Source: Psychrobacillus sp. FSL K6-2836
GTDB lineage: Bacteria; Bacillota; Bacilli; Bacillales_A; Planococcaceae
Reading direction: 5' to 3'
NCBI RefSeq assembly: GCF_038003085.1
Contig: NZ_JBBOOM010000001.1
Coordinates: 744,001 to 808,000 of the forward strand
DNA length: 64,000 bases
The stretch's first letter is position 1; the number at the start of each line of letters is the position of its first letter. Made by a program: the position numbers and the translations under genes. Shown piece after piece: positions 55,127 to 64,000 of the stretch. Under the pieces are notes generated by a model. That model ran no database searches. It saw only the letters and a program-made list of their open reading frames with translations, and was not told the origin of the DNA.

Positions 55127-56596
55127 TTGTCACAATTAGAAACTCCATTATTCGATGCATTATTAAAGCATCGAAATCGTCATCCAATCCAGTTTCACAT
55201 TCCTGGACATAAAAAAGGGAAAGGGATGGACCCTGCATTTCGAGAGTTCGTTGGAGATAATGTACTTTCTATAGACTTGATCAATATTGCTCCTTTAGAT
55301 GATTTACATTCACCTAAAGGTGTTATTAAACAAGCACAGCAATTGGCAGCTGAAGCATTTGGTGCTGATGAAACATTTTTCTCTGTACAAGGGACAAGTG
55401 GTGCAATAATGACTATGATACTTACTATTTGTGGACCTGGAGATAAGATTCTTGTTCCACGAAATGTTCATAAATCGATAATGTCTGCAATTGTGTTTGC
55501 TGGCGCGATTCCAGTTTTTATCCATCCAGAGGTAGATAAAGAATTAGGAATCTCTCACGGTATATCTGTAGAATCTGTAGAAAAGGCTTTAGAGGCACAT
55601 CCAGATGCAAAAGGATTACTAGTTATTAATCCGACCTATTTTGGTTTAGCAGCGGATCTTAAAAGAATCGTAGAGCTTTCGCATAAGAAAGGGATTCCTG
55701 TTGTTGTAGACGAGGCACACGGAGTTCATATTCATTTTCACGATTCACTTCCCGTTTCTGCAATGCAAGCTGGGGCTGATATGGCTGCAACATCTGTTCA
55801 TAAATTAGGTGGATCCATGACTCAAAGTTCTATTCTTAATGTAAAAGAGGGCCTAGTTTCTACTAAGCGTGTGCAGTCTATTTTGTCCATGTTAACAACA
55901 ACTTCCACTTCCTATCCATTGCTAGCATCATTAGATACTGCAAGACGACAACTAGCTATTCATGGCGAGGATTTAATAGGGGATGCTATCCGACTTGCAA
56001 AAGACACACGTAAACGTATTAATGCAATTCCCCATATTCGTTGTGTAGGGGAAGAAATATTACAAACATCTGCTACGTATGATATGGACCCAACAAAACT
56101 ATTAATAAGTGTTAAAGACTTAGGTATGACAGGGTATGATGCGGAAATCTGGTTAAGAGAAAAAGCAAATATAGAAGTAGAGCTTTCAGACTTATATAAT
56201 ATTCTATGTTTGATTACTCTTGGAGATACAAAAAAAGAAGTTAATTTACTTGTTAATGCTCTTTCACGAATGGTGGCTGCCCACGAATCTGATGCAGTCG
56301 TCGTAGAACCATCTGTTACTCTGCCAGATATACCAGGACTTGCTATGTCACCTAGAGATGCTTTTTACGCAGCTACAGAATCTATTCCTCTAAAAGACGC
56401 AAGTGGACGTATCTCTGCTGAGTTCGTAATGGTTTATCCACCAGGTATTCCAATTTTTATTCCCGGGGAAATAATTACCCAAGGTAATATAGATTATATA
56501 ACGATGAACATTGAAGCAGGGCTACCTGTCCAAGGTCCAGAAGACGACACCCTTGAGATGATTCACGTCATTAAAGAACATCAAGCGATATTTTAA
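55127..56596 (+). CDS. speA: arginine decarboxylase, aminotransferase-fold type
   Basis: PLP-dependent decarboxylase; in B. subtilis SpeA makes agmatine for polyamine synthesis. The 489-residue protein starts at TTG 55127 (MSQLETPLFDALLKH), with AGGTGG eight bases upstream. FHIPGHKKGKGMDP is the family N-terminal signature, VVDEAHGVHIHFHD holds the PLP aspartate, and TSVHKLGGSMTQSS the PLP lysine. Lysine or ornithine decarboxylation cannot be excluded from sequence. The place between pdhD and yktA agrees with speA. Confidence 0.92.
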   Translation: MSQLETPLFDALLKHRNRHPIQFHIPGHKKGKGMDPAFREFVGDNVLSIDLINIAPLDDLHSPKGVIKQAQQLAAEAFGADETFFSVQGTSGAIMTMILTICGPGDKILVPRNVHKSIMSAIVFAGAIPVFIHPEVDKELGISHGISVESVEKALEAHPDAKGLLVINPTYFGLAADLKRIVELSHKKGIPVVVDEAHGVHIHFHDSLPVSAMQAGADMAATSVHKLGGSMTQSSILNVKEGLVSTKRVQSILSMLTTTSTSYPLLASLDTARRQLAIHGEDLIGDAIRLAKDTRKRINAIPHIRCVGEEILQTSATYDMDPTKLLISVKDLGMTGYDAEIWLREKANIEVELSDLYNILCLITLGDTKKEVNLLVNALSRMVAAHESDAVVVEPSVTLPDIPGLAMSPRDAFYAATESIPLKDASGRISAEFVMVYPPGIPIFIPGEIITQGNIDYITMNIEAGLPVQGPEDDTLEMIHVIKEHQAIF

Positions 56597-56599
56597 AAA

Positions 56600-56672
56600 A
56601 GGTGAAACTTCAATCAGTGGAGGGCATCATCCCACCCTGAATGTTAGTTGAACCATTCAGGCATTTATGGGC
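56600..56672. repeat. hairpin-rich segment after speA
   Basis: Contains CTGAATG (56637-56643) and CATTCAG (56654-56660), a 7-bp stem around TTAGTTGAAC, preceded by GTGGAGGG/CCCACCC-like pairing. It looks like a structured intergenic repeat unit, single copy in this window. Confidence 0.4.
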
Positions 56673-56736
56673 GGTTGGTCTCCCCCTTATACTTTTGCTC
56701 TTTGGTCAATCGAAGAAGCGGCTAGGCCAGAACCCA

Positions 56737-56777
56737 AAACAGCATTTTTCTTTGTGAGAAAAATGCTGTTTTTTTGC
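56737..56777 (+). terminator. speA terminator
   Basis: ACAGCATTTTTCT / AGAAAAATGCTGT stem followed by seven T residues. Confidence 0.85.
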
Positions 56778-56788
56778 TGTGCACAAAG

Positions 56789-56890
56789 TTGATTTCCATT
56801 CCAGGGACGCTTTCCACGGGCGTGGTCTGAGCCTGTAGTCTCAGGCGTCACGCTATTCCCGTAGGAGTCGCCCCTCCATTCCAATCAATT
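56789..56890. repeat. single Bacillaceae-type intergenic repeat unit, copy F
   Basis: GTTGATTTCCATTCCAGGGA at the left, GGAGTCGCCCCTCCATTCCA at the right, ending in CAATCAA, so both ends carry the TTGATT/AATCAA inversion. It is one arm of the composite repeats without a partner arm. Confidence 0.65.
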
Positions 56891-57021
56891 TTATTAAATA
56901 TCCATTATTTAGTAAAGTTTCTCCTTTTCCAATAAAATTTCTACTTCTGTTCCGGCCTCTTTATAATTTCCATAAAATGTTACATTCTATTAGTGTATTT
57001 GTTTGTTAAACAAATGCAAAA

Positions 57022-57999
57022 TTATTCTTTTATAATGGGGGCTATTTTATCAATACGATTAGTCCATATGCCTCCTGAGTAATTTTTAGGAAGACGTTCT
57101 AAGTCTTGTTTTTTATCAAAGCCTTCTGACCAACCACCATCGCCTGCAACGAGGATTACTCTTGTGTTAACATCTTCCATTCTGTTTAGAAATTTGTTTG
57201 AAAATCCCCAAATATACGGAACATATTTTTCTGGAATATGCAATTGAGTGTGTTCGCACGTTGATGGAACATAACCTGTCCAACCAACTGCTATATAAGG
57301 AAGCAAACAACTTTTTAATGTATCCAAGGACATAACACGCATATTAGGTAGGTTTTCTTTCAAAGTAGCAATCGGCTTGTCTCCACCATAAACAGAAATT
57401 TTTTTTAGCCTACTATCTGGAAATTGGGAGAGATAATCAGACAAATACTCCCCATCATTCGAGTCATTACTTTTAATATGAATCAAAACATTTTGTTTTG
57501 GAAAATGCGATAATACTTCATCAAGTGTAGGCATAAGACCTAGTCCTTTACCACGAAAAGGATAGGTTTCTCCGTTATTTGCCGTATAGCCATAACCTAT
57601 ATCTAATTGTTTTAGTTCTTGCATTGTGTAATCCTTTATTTGTCCTTCGGCATCAGTTCTGCACTCGAGTCCCCAATCATGAAAAACAGCGAACTCTCCG
57701 TCTTTTGTAAGTTGAATATCAAATTCTACAATGTCAGCACCAGCCTCGAAGGCTGCTTCCATTGAAGATATAGTATTTTCCAAAAATGGATGATCTGGTT
57801 CATAAATCCTCTCTGCTGTACATGTTTCACCAGTAATTCCTTCCATATAAAAATTTTGTGACAATCCGCGATGAGCTAGTAATAAAGGTTCTCTATTCCT
57901 ATCTTGTGAGAATAATGATGTGTTATTTAAATACACGAAACCAACCAAAATAAATAAAAATATAAAAAACCTTTTAATATTTCGTTTAAATCTCTTCAT
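57022..57999 (-). CDS. glycerophosphodiester phosphodiesterase family protein, membrane anchored
   Basis: A 325-residue GDPD-like protein with a basic N-terminus and one transmembrane segment (about residues 10-25), so the catalytic domain is outside the membrane. LLAHRGLSQNF and EFDIQLTKDGEFAVFHDWGLE provide the catalytic histidines and metal ligands. An unusual cysteine-containing insert (GITGETCTAERIYEPDH) lies between them. Different subfamily from the protein at 25955. Ribosome binding site GGAGGAG. Followed by repeats and no clear terminator. Confidence 0.85.
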   Translation of the reverse strand: MKRFKRNIKRFFIFLFILVGFVYLNNTSLFSQDRNREPLLLAHRGLSQNFYMEGITGETCTAERIYEPDHPFLENTISSMEAAFEAGADIVEFDIQLTKDGEFAVFHDWGLECRTDAEGQIKDYTMQELKQLDIGYGYTANNGETYPFRGKGLGLMPTLDEVLSHFPKQNVLIHIKSNDSNDGEYLSDYLSQFPDSRLKKISVYGGDKPIATLKENLPNMRVMSLDTLKSCLLPYIAVGWTGYVPSTCEHTQLHIPEKYVPYIWGFSNKFLNRMEDVNTRVILVAGDGGWSEGFDKKQDLERLPKNYSGGIWTNRIDKIAPIIKE

Positions 58000-58439
58000 A
58001 CTTCTCCTCCAAATAAAAATTTAAACCGTTCGCTTCAATATCTTAGCAAAGAAACTCAACTTTTTAATTATCCTTTTTTCGGCTATTATGTATTAGATTA
58101 ACAACAATTCTCCACAATCTATATATGTATTTATACAATTACTTTTTCCCTTATTTTTTTATTTTAACATATATAATCACACTGTAATTAACGTAGCAAA
58201 AAGACCGTTGACAACATCTTTTATCATTATGACATTTTGATTGCGATATCATATGATATTTTATATGTTAAATCCCAACAACCTTTGTTTCATAAGGTTA
58301 AAAAGAGACCAAATCATATGTGATTTGGTCCCCTTATTAGTATGATATTTTGTATTTTTCTCCATAGAAACGGAGCTTCCAATATATGAGGTTCCTTTTT
58401 ATGTTTTGGCGCATAAGTTATACATTCCATGAAATGAAA
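58000..58439. other. 440-base AT-rich gap with one hairpin
   Basis: No credible coding sequence or repeat family is seen between the GDPD gene start and the lrgB stop, apart from the terminator at 58302-58330. The middle (58080-58200) is very AT-rich and may hold the GDPD promoter. Confidence 0.6.
58302..58330 (-). terminator. terminator downstream of lrgB
   Basis: GACCAAATCA / TGATTTGGTC stem with CTCTTTTT following on the minus strand, about 110 bases after the lrgB stop. Confidence 0.65.
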
Positions 58440-59114
58440 TTAAATTAATAGCGCAAACAATGGGCAAACAAAAGATCCAAATATTGCACTTAAAGTCATC
58501 GAGACGGAACCCATTGTTAAGGTTTCTTCCCCATACTCTCCAAGTTTGGAAAGGCCAATACCATGGGAAGCACTTCCCATTGATATACCTCGACTTATCG
58601 CTTTTTCGACACGACAAATCCTAAAGATAAAGGGTCCAAATATAGCTCCTATTATTCCCGCAAAAATAACGAAAGCTGCCGTTAATGTTGGAATACCCCC
58701 TATCGCCTCGCTAATGGGGATAGACACCGGTGAAGTAATCGATTTTGGTAATAATGATAATAGAATATGATCATCGAATGACAATAATTTAGATAATATA
58801 GTAATACTTATTAATCCCGAAAACAGAGCACTCAATACACTTAATAGAATTGGGACTTTATATTTGAAAATTTTCTCTCGGTGAATATATAGAGGATAGG
58901 CCATACTAACAACAGCTGGTCCTAATAGTTCATTTATCCACTTTCCACCAGACATATATGTGTCATAAGATATATTACTCATAACTAAAATAATCACAAG
59001 CAATACCGTTGTTGAGAAAATAGGAATTAATAACGGGTATGTAAATTTTTTATATACAGAAGTCATTACATAAAAAAGCATAATTGTTCCGATTATCATC
59101 ACAAATGCAATCAT
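58440..59114 (-). CDS. LrgB/CidB-family membrane protein
   Basis: A 224-residue protein with six or more hydrophobic segments and the signatures LLPKSITSPVSIPISEAIGG and RGISMGSASHGIGLSKLGEYG. LrgB works with LrgA; the pairs influence murein hydrolase activity in staphylococci, while a B. subtilis pair (PftAB, formerly YsbAB) moves pyruvate. Which role applies is open. Its ATG overlaps the lrgA stop by four bases. Confidence 0.88.
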   Translation of the reverse strand: MIAFVMIIGTIMLFYVMTSVYKKFTYPLLIPIFSTTVLLVIILVMSNISYDTYMSGGKWINELLGPAVVSMAYPLYIHREKIFKYKVPILLSVLSALFSGLISITILSKLLSFDDHILLSLLPKSITSPVSIPISEAIGGIPTLTAAFVIFAGIIGAIFGPFIFRICRVEKAISRGISMGSASHGIGLSKLGEYGEETLTMGSVSMTLSAIFGSFVCPLFALLI

Positions 59115-59506
59115 TCAATTTGCTCCTTTTCTTTTTCTAATAGTTTTCTCTCAAGGAACTCACAAAATTTCCCGGTTACAATAATAGTTATTAGCGTACT
59201 TATGAAAATTGATAAAATCATTCCTAAACCGGTCCAAGATAGGAGTTCTGGATAGTCCATAATTCCAACAGTTGCTGGTATAAAAAACAAGGCAAGAAAG
59301 GTCAATAAAAACCCAACTCCATCTTTAATAAGCTCGACAGGGATTATTTTAAAATATAAACAACCAAAAAGTAATAACAACCCAATAATACTTCCAGGAA
59401 ATTGAAGTGATAGACTTTGTACGATCCAAGATCCAATAAACGAGAAAATATATAAAATAATTACTTGGAAAACAATACGAATAATTTTAACCATTTTACG
59501 CTTCAA
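59111..59506 (-). CDS. LrgA/CidA-family holin-like protein
   Basis: A 131-residue protein with four transmembrane segments; LQFPGSIIGLLLLF is the conserved stretch after helix one and VGFLLTFLALFFIPATVGIMDY follows. Partner of the downstream lrgB gene. Start TTG 59506 has only a weak ribosome binding site; ATG codons further in are possible. No linked LytR-type regulator is in view. Confidence 0.85.
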   Translation of the reverse strand: MKRKMVKIIRIVFQVIILYIFSFIGSWIVQSLSLQFPGSIIGLLLLFGCLYFKIIPVELIKDGVGFLLTFLALFFIPATVGIMDYPELLSWTGLGMILSIFISTLITIIVTGKFCEFLERKLLEKEKEQIE

Positions 59507-59630
59507 AAGAAATTTCTTTTAAAGCTTACACCTCCTAATACTGATAGATATATAGGGAATAATTTTAAGGTGAATAAGATTCACTGTCTATATAAGAAAA
59601 ACCGGGCACGCCCGGTCCTTTAAGTTCAAA

Positions 59631-59886
59631 ACCTGTTTCTAGCGTTTCTGAAGTGCTTCAGACAGAATTGCTTCTATATCATTACCGAGTGATTTTTTAG
59701 TGATGCTGGTTGGTTGTGACGTCCGCCACAACCAACTAGCATCCCTTATGGCGTCTGTCTATCTGTCGCCCTCCTACAACTCTTAGAAACAGGTAAGTAC
59801 ATGTTTGGATAACTAAAGAAAAGATACTTGCCTATTTATAAAATAAGCGCCAGAAGATACAATTTCTCGCGCTATTCGCTTCTTTA
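59631..59886. repeat. 11-bp-ITR hairpin repeat, copy 4
   Basis: ACCTGTTTCTA (59631-59641) and TAGAAACAGGT (59784-59794) are exact inverses bounding 164 bases. The inner inverted repeat is GATGCTGGTTGGTTGTG (59702-59718) / CACAACCAACTAGCATC (59727-59743), 17 bp with one G-T type change. The right extension ends at 59886 (ATTCGCTTCTTTA). Confidence 0.85.
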
Positions 59887-60081
59887 TTGGGTAAAAACTT
59901 ACTATTTCTCTTTAATTTCACTAGTATAAAAAAAGTCTACTTCTTCCACCATCATAAAATAATAGCATTTCTGAATTAACAGCGATTTCAGGAAAGTTTT
60001 ATTCCTACATTAACTTATAATTATCGAATCGTCTTATCGGTAAGCTATGCTAAATCTTCTTGTTGAGTACTACACCCTATA

Positions 60082-60267
60082 TTAATTAGTGAAAAGTGGT
60101 GATTACATCAGGATGAGTGAGACAGATAAGACATCACAACCGAAAGCGCAAGCAGTGGTGATAGCTTACCGCTCACCCTGCGGAGGCCAACATGATATTG
60201 GTCACGAAGGCATTGCGATCGCGAAGTGAAGCACTTAGCCTTTGTACTCCACCTAAAACGGAAATCA
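60082..60267. repeat. partial composite repeat, right-arm type, copy D
   Basis: Same layout as the right arms of copies A and C, ending CTAAAACGGAAATCA. The hairpins are altered: CCAAC-ATGAT-ATTGG replaces CCAAC-AGGAT-GTTGG, and a GCGATCGC palindrome stands where GCCACATGAGGTGGC is found elsewhere. It directly follows the hairpin repeat copy 4. Confidence 0.65.
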
Positions 60268-60285
60268 GCTGTTTTATTCATTCGT

Positions 60286-60341
60286 TAAAGTCCCATGAAC
60301 CTAGTATTCACGGGACATTTTTATATACTTTCATATTCTTC
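60286..60341. repeat. hairpin plus TTTTTATATACTTTC block
   Basis: GTCCCATGAAC (60290-60300) and TATTCACGGGAC form an imperfect hairpin followed by ATTTTTATATACTTTC, ending at the deacetylase terminator. Confidence 0.65.
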
Positions 60342-60376
60342 AAAAACACCTTTGGATGATTGATCCAAAGGTGTAT
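60342..60376 (-). terminator. deacetylase terminator
   Basis: ACACCTTTGGAT / ATCCAAAGGTGT stem with minus-strand TTTTTG run, seven bases after the stop codon. Confidence 0.85.
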
Positions 60377-60382
60377 AGATTA

Positions 60383-61195
60383 TTATTGAATTCCTTTAAT
60401 CGTTTTTGGATCTATTAAATCATAACCTTTAGCACGCAGACCCTCTACAATACCTCGTAAAGCCTCAGCAGTCCATTCACGATCATGCATTAATAAATTT
60501 GCACCATTTGTCAAATACTCGGTGTTCACCATAATATCTGTCAAACTTTCAGCATCCCGATATTGTTTCTCCCAATCATATCCGTATGTCCAATTCATTA
60601 AAAGCATGCCTTCTTGTAGGACAAGAGACTTACTAAAATCTGTATTAACTCCAAAAGGTGCTCGGAAGAATTTAGGTTTTTCCCCAATTACTGCTTCTAC
60701 TGTTTCATTTACTTTTAAAATTTCTTCCATTTGCTGTTCTTCTGAGCTTTCCTTTAAATTAGCATGTGTTTGTGTGTGGTTACCAATAGAAAATCCCATA
60801 TCGTATATAGCTTTTAAGTTAGTCTTTTCTTCATCCGTATCTATAAAATGTCCATTGACGAAAAAGATAGCCGGTGCATTTAACTCTTTCAACGTTTTTG
60901 CCATTTCTACTGCATATTTTTCAGGAGCATCATCGATTGTAAGTAAAACTGCTTTTGGATTTGCATCTTCAATAGGTTGGAATGTCCAGTTTGCCTCGTT
61001 TAATTCGTATAGGGTTTCAGCTTCCCGAGTAGCAACTTCCTCAACTACCTCATCCACCTCCTCTACTACAGGCTCTTGAGATACCGGGGTCGTCTCTTCC
61101 GTTTCTTTTTCCACTTCAGGCTTCTCATCTGCAACGCCGCAAGCAGAAAGTCCGATTAACATGACTGCTGATATTGTCCAAGTTGTAAGTTTCAA
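60383..61195 (-). CDS. lipoprotein polysaccharide deacetylase (NodB/CE4 family)
   Basis: Surface-anchored carbohydrate esterase of the NodB family, likely acting on cell-wall or exopolysaccharide N-acetyl groups. Start TTG 61195 is eight bases after AAAGGG; the lipobox LSAC (MLIGLSACG) gives a lipidated cysteine. A glutamate- and valine-rich linker (about residues 25-60) follows. Catalytic motifs are LTIDDAP (metal Asp; usual form TFDDGP), NHTQTHANL (metal His), RAPFG and LLMHD. 270 residues. Confidence 0.88.
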   Translation of the reverse strand: MKLTTWTISAVMLIGLSACGVADEKPEVEKETEETTPVSQEPVVEEVDEVVEEVATREAETLYELNEANWTFQPIEDANPKAVLLTIDDAPEKYAVEMAKTLKELNAPAIFFVNGHFIDTDEEKTNLKAIYDMGFSIGNHTQTHANLKESSEEQQMEEILKVNETVEAVIGEKPKFFRAPFGVNTDFSKSLVLQEGMLLMNWTYGYDWEKQYRDAESLTDIMVNTEYLTNGANLLMHDREWTAEALRGIVEGLRAKGYDLIDPKTIKGIQ

Positions 61196-61369
61196 TCTAA
61201 TCACCCTTTCCTTCCTCTATATTTTAACAGGAGAAAGAGATGGATAGTAGGGTATATATTCTTACCGTTTTTATCTCCGTCTAACAAACTACTACTCTTA
61301 GTAAAGAGATACAATTTACTATCCTTGTCCTTGGGTGACCCAACTAAACTTTTCGACTCATGTTTATCG

Positions 61370-61504
61370 AATTCAAGTGATTTTCCTGTACATTCTAGTG
61401 ATTCTGTTGTGGATTCTAGTGATTCTTCGCCACATTCTAGTGATTCTGTTGTGGATTCTAGTGATTCTTCGCCAGATTCTAGTGATTCTGTTGTGGATTC
61501 TAGA
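61370..61504. repeat. 21-bp tandem repeat array
   Basis: Six and a half units of 21 bases: a degenerate first unit at 61370, then CATTCTAGTGATTCTGTTGTG and GATTCTAGTGATTCTTCGCCA alternating from 61391 to 61495, with a partial last unit. The alternation gives a 42-base higher-order period. Read forward it could encode a DSSDSxx heptapeptide repeat, but the frame has no ribosome binding site and no downstream domain. It lies in the 620-base gap between the deacetylase start and pdhD end. Confidence 0.8.
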
Positions 61505-61759
61505 AAATATCTCCCAAAAACTTCGGCTTCAGTAACACTAATGTTTTGCTATTACCAACAACAAAAATGTCATAGTAAATCACCCAAAAGAAAATAAGGT
61601 TTAATAAAATCCAATAAATCTTAGGCTATTTTCATCATGTCGCATAAATTAGATATAGATTCCTATAATTCCTCCCTGAACTAAGGCAGGTTAGTTTGAA
61701 ATATAGGCGTTATGAGGATTCCAGTACACAATTTCACTAGAAAAAATCCTGTACATCAA

Positions 61760-61800
61760 AAATAGACTTGTCGCAAAAAGCGAACAAGTCTATTTTTTAA
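61760..61800 (-). terminator. terminator of the pdh operon
   Basis: AATAGACTTGTTCGC / GCGACAAGTCTATT stem on the minus strand followed by a T run, 15 bases after the pdhD stop. Confidence 0.9.
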
Positions 61801-61814
61801 ACCCAAAAGGGAAA

Positions 61815-63227
61815 TTATTTAGAAAGAATATGAATCGGGTGACCCATAACTACTTCTGCAGCTTCCATAGCAATTTCACCTAATGTTGGATGAGCATGAA
61901 TAGTCATTGCAATATCTTCTACAGTCATACCTGCTTCGATAGCTAAACCAAGTTCAGCGATCATATCTGAAGCACCTTGACCAACGATTTGAGCTCCAAG
62001 TAATAAACCATCTTCTTTACGAGAAACAAGTTTAACAAAACCATCTGTAGCATTTAGAGCAAGTGCACGACCGTTAGCTCCGAATGGGAATTTCCCAGCA
62101 GCAACATCATACCCTTGTTCTTTTGCTTGCGCTTCGTTAAGACCAACTGTAGCCATTTCTGGATCAGTAAAGCAAACAGCAGGAATTGCTAAGTAATCCA
62201 CAACAGATGTTTGACCAGCTATTGCTTCTGCAGCTACTTTTCCTTCATAAGATGCTTTATGAGCAAGTTGAGGACCAGCAACAATATCACCAATTGCATA
62301 AATATTAGAAACGTTTGTACGACACTGTTTGTCAACTTCTAATAATCCGCGCTCAGCAAATTTAAGACCAATTTCTTCTAGACCCATTTCATCCGTATTT
62401 GGACGACGACCTACAGTAACTAAAACGTAATCAGCTTCGACTTTTTTCTCTTCTCCGCCAACTTCATAAGTTACTACTACGCCAGTATCTGACTCTTCCA
62501 CACCTTTTGCAGATGCTTTAACTGCTATTTCAACGCCTTTTTTCTTCAAGCCTTTTTTAACAATTGTTGTCATTTGTTTTTCGAAGCCAGCTAGAATATC
62601 ATCGCCACCTTCAACAATAGTAACTTTTGAGCCTAAGTTAGCAAATGCTGAACCAAGTTCCGTACCAATATATCCTCCACCAATTACAACTAAGTTCTCT
62701 GGAATTTCAGGTAGGCTTAGTGCACCAGTCGAGTTTAAAACGCGTTTAGTATATTTAAAAGTTGGGATTTCTACAGGACGAGATCCTGTTGCAATAATTG
62801 CGTTTTTAAATGTATATGTTTGCGCAGATTTTTCATCCATTACACGAACAGTATTAGCATCAACGAAATAAGCTTCGCCCATAACTACTTCCACATTGTT
62901 TCCTTTTAACAATCCAGAAACTCCGCTAGTTAGTTTTTTAACTACACTGTCTTTAAAAGCTTGTGATTTAGAAAAATCGATTTTTACATCTGTAGCTGTA
63001 ATTCCCATATCATCAGCGTGTTTTGCTTGTTCAAAACGGTGACCAACAGAGATTAATGCTTTGGAAGGAATACATCCTACGTTTAAGCAAACTCCTCCGA
63101 TATGTTCTTTTTCCACAACTACCACTTTTTGTCCTGTTTGTGCTGCGCGAATAGCTGCAACATATCCTCCAGGGCCTGAACCTATTACAAGTGTATCTGT
63201 TTCGATTGGGAAATCTCCTACTACCAT
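61815..63227 (-). CDS. pdhD: dihydrolipoyl dehydrogenase, E3 of pyruvate dehydrogenase
   Basis: FAD enzyme that reoxidises dihydrolipoamide with NAD+. The 470-residue protein has the FAD-binding [17 protein letters not shown], redox-active [15 protein letters not shown] (Cys pair), NAD-binding [17 protein letters not shown] and C-terminal HAHPTLGE (catalytic His-Glu). Ribosome binding site GGAGGCG. Three bases downstream of pdhC, so part of the pdh operon. Confidence 0.97.
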   Translation of the reverse strand: MVVGDFPIETDTLVIGSGPGGYVAAIRAAQTGQKVVVVEKEHIGGVCLNVGCIPSKALISVGHRFEQAKHADDMGITATDVKIDFSKSQAFKDSVVKKLTSGVSGLLKGNNVEVVMGEAYFVDANTVRVMDEKSAQTYTFKNAIIATGSRPVEIPTFKYTKRVLNSTGALSLPEIPENLVVIGGGYIGTELGSAFANLGSKVTIVEGGDDILAGFEKQMTTIVKKGLKKKGVEIAVKASAKGVEESDTGVVVTYEVGGEEKKVEADYVLVTVGRRPNTDEMGLEEIGLKFAERGLLEVDKQCRTNVSNIYAIGDIVAGPQLAHKASYEGKVAAEAIAGQTSVVDYLAIPAVCFTDPEMATVGLNEAQAKEQGYDVAAGKFPFGANGRALALNATDGFVKLVSRKEDGLLLGAQIVGQGASDMIAELGLAIEAGMTVEDIAMTIHAHPTLGEIAMEAAEVVMGHPIHILSK

Positions 63228-63230
63228 TTT

Positions 63231-64000
63231 TTACGCCTCCATTAATAATAATTCTGGACTGCTTAACAAACGTTTCATATGATTCAACGCATGTTGTGCA
63301 GTCGCACCATCGATCATTCGATGATCAAAGCTCAATGATAATGCTAACACAGGTGCAGCCACAATTTCACTATTTTTTATTACAGGTTTCTCTGAAATTC
63401 GACCAATACCTAAAATAGCAACTTCTGGATGATTGATAACTGGAGTGAACCATTGTCCGCCCGCTGATCCAATATTGGTGATAGAACAAGAAGCGCCTTT
63501 CATCTCAGAAGCAGCAAGTTTACCATCACGTGCTTTTCCAGCAAGTGCATTAATTTCATCTGATATTGCAAAAACAGATTTACGATCCGCATTTTTGATA
63601 ACTGGAACTAATAAACCTTTATCAGTATCTGCTGCGATACCAATATTGAAGTAATGTTTTTGGATTACTTCGTTTGTTTCATCATCATAAGATGTATTTA
63701 ACGCAGGGAATTCTCTAAGTGTACTTACTAAAGCTTTTACTACATAAGGTAAGTAAGTTAACTTGATATTTTTTTCAGCTGCAATTTCTTTGAATTTTTT
63801 ACGGTGTGCAACAAGTTCTGTTACATCCACTTCATCCATTAATGTTACATGTGGAGCAGTATGTTTGGAATGTACCATCGCTTTTGCAATTGCTTTACGC
63901 ATCGGTGAAAGTTTTTCTCTCGTTTCAGGGAATTCGCCTTCAAAAGTTACAGGTGCTGAAGTTTTAGCTGATTCCTTAACTTCTGCATTTGTAGTTTCTA
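63231..64000 (-). CDS. pdhC: dihydrolipoamide acetyltransferase, E2 of pyruvate dehydrogenase (5' end outside window)
   Basis: Core subunit of the pyruvate dehydrogenase complex. Only the C-terminal 255 or so residues are visible; the frame stays open to the last base, so the lipoyl and subunit-binding domains lie beyond 64000. [28 protein letters not shown] begins the catalytic domain, seen from 63902, and [13 protein letters not shown] near the end carries the catalytic His. The part just before 63902 (acid- and Ala/Pro-containing) is the flexible linker. Confidence 0.95.
   Translation of the reverse strand, partial: ETTNAEVKESAKTSAPVTFEGEFPETREKLSPMRKAIAKAMVHSKHTAPHVTLMDEVDVTELVAHRKKFKEIAAEKNIKLTYLPYVVKALVSTLREFPALNTSYDDETNEVIQKHYFNIGIAADTDKGLLVPVIKNADRKSVFAISDEINALAGKARDGKLAASEMKGASCSITNIGSAGGQWFTPVINHPEVAILGIGRISEKPVIKNSEIVAAPVLALSLSFDHRMIDGATAQHALNHMKRLLSSPELLLMEA

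Noticed and set aside
61370-61504. CRISPR-like array
   Set aside because: Units are contiguous 21-bp repeats with no unique spacers, and there are no cas genes in the window.
61325-61597. Possible small protein of DSSDSxx heptad repeats on the plus strand
   Set aside because: Starts at TTG without a ribosome binding site, consists almost only of the tandem repeat, and has no signal peptide or downstream domain.

Overview
The window reads as chromosomal backbone of a low-GC, spore-forming Firmicute. Gene content and order follow the Bacillus subtilis mraZ-to-murD, ylb, cta, yla and ykt-speA-pdh blocks. Several family-level details (repeat-filled intergenic spaces, murE absent from the division cluster) suggest a Planococcaceae-like member (Psychrobacillus/Lysinibacillus/Sporosarcina type). 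That placement is inference; no rRNA or marker gene was available to fix it. No phage, transposase, CRISPR array, tRNA or rRNA gene was seen.

Layout. (1) 72-8505, minus strand: division and cell-wall operon mraZ-rsmH-ftsL-pbpB-spoVD-mraY-murD, with a phased MraZ operator in front and no murE between spoVD and mraY. (2) 9564-12548: bshC, a DUF3397 membrane protein and panE. (3) 13323-16450: a biotin-dependent acyl-CoA carboxylase operon (YngH, YngHB, YngE types) whose promoter carries a near-ideal CcpA cre site. (4) 16580-25755: the ylb block (rsfA, enoyl-CoA hydratase, rpmF, yceD, tmcAL, ylbL, ylbJ, coaD, rsmD, ylbG) plus two unrecognised genes. (5) 25955-31781: a GDPD gene, ricF (ylbF), a thioesterase, a divergent murE, a regulatory-domain-less aspartokinase, and ylbC. 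(6) 31933-42059: YugN-like protein, AI-2E-family permease, DUF420 protein, then the caa3 oxidase cluster ctaG-F-E-D-C-B with divergent ctaA. (7) 42445-51784: pyc, ftsW, ylaN, a YlaL-position gene, ylaI, DUF2935, ylaH, typA, ylaF. (8) 51809-56596: IMPase, ykzI-like, yktB, yktA, an NMO-like flavoprotein and speA. (9) 57022-61195: a second GDPD, lrgAB-type genes and a lipoprotein deacetylase. (10) 61815-64000: pdhD and the 3' part of pdhC.

The most interesting locus is 28392-30692. A MurE ligase with the DNPR signature of meso-diaminopimelate-adding enzymes sits head-to-head with an aspartokinase that ends right after its kinase domain and so lacks the feedback-sensing ACT domains. The short gap between them holds two opposed CATAnnnTA boxes with upstream AC, resembling mother-cell sigma-K (or sigma-E) promoters. 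The best MurE start is an ATT codon with a strong ribosome binding site. Because murE is missing from its usual place, I propose a sporulation-specific meso-DAP cassette that makes spore cortex precursor in an organism whose vegetative wall uses another diamino acid, as is known biochemically for Lysinibacillus sphaericus.

The second theme is the intergenic space. Long gaps are built from at least three repeat families that recur through the window: a composite element with inverted outer ends and interchangeable cores, an approximately 170-bp element with 11-bp inverted ends and an internal hairpin whose pairing is kept while its sequence changes, and a hairpin plus TTTTATATACTTTC block that abuts terminators. 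A 21-bp tandem repeat lies upstream of the deacetylase gene.

Many start sites were moved from the longest reading frame to the codon that best fits a Shine-Dalgarno sequence; these choices are stated per gene.
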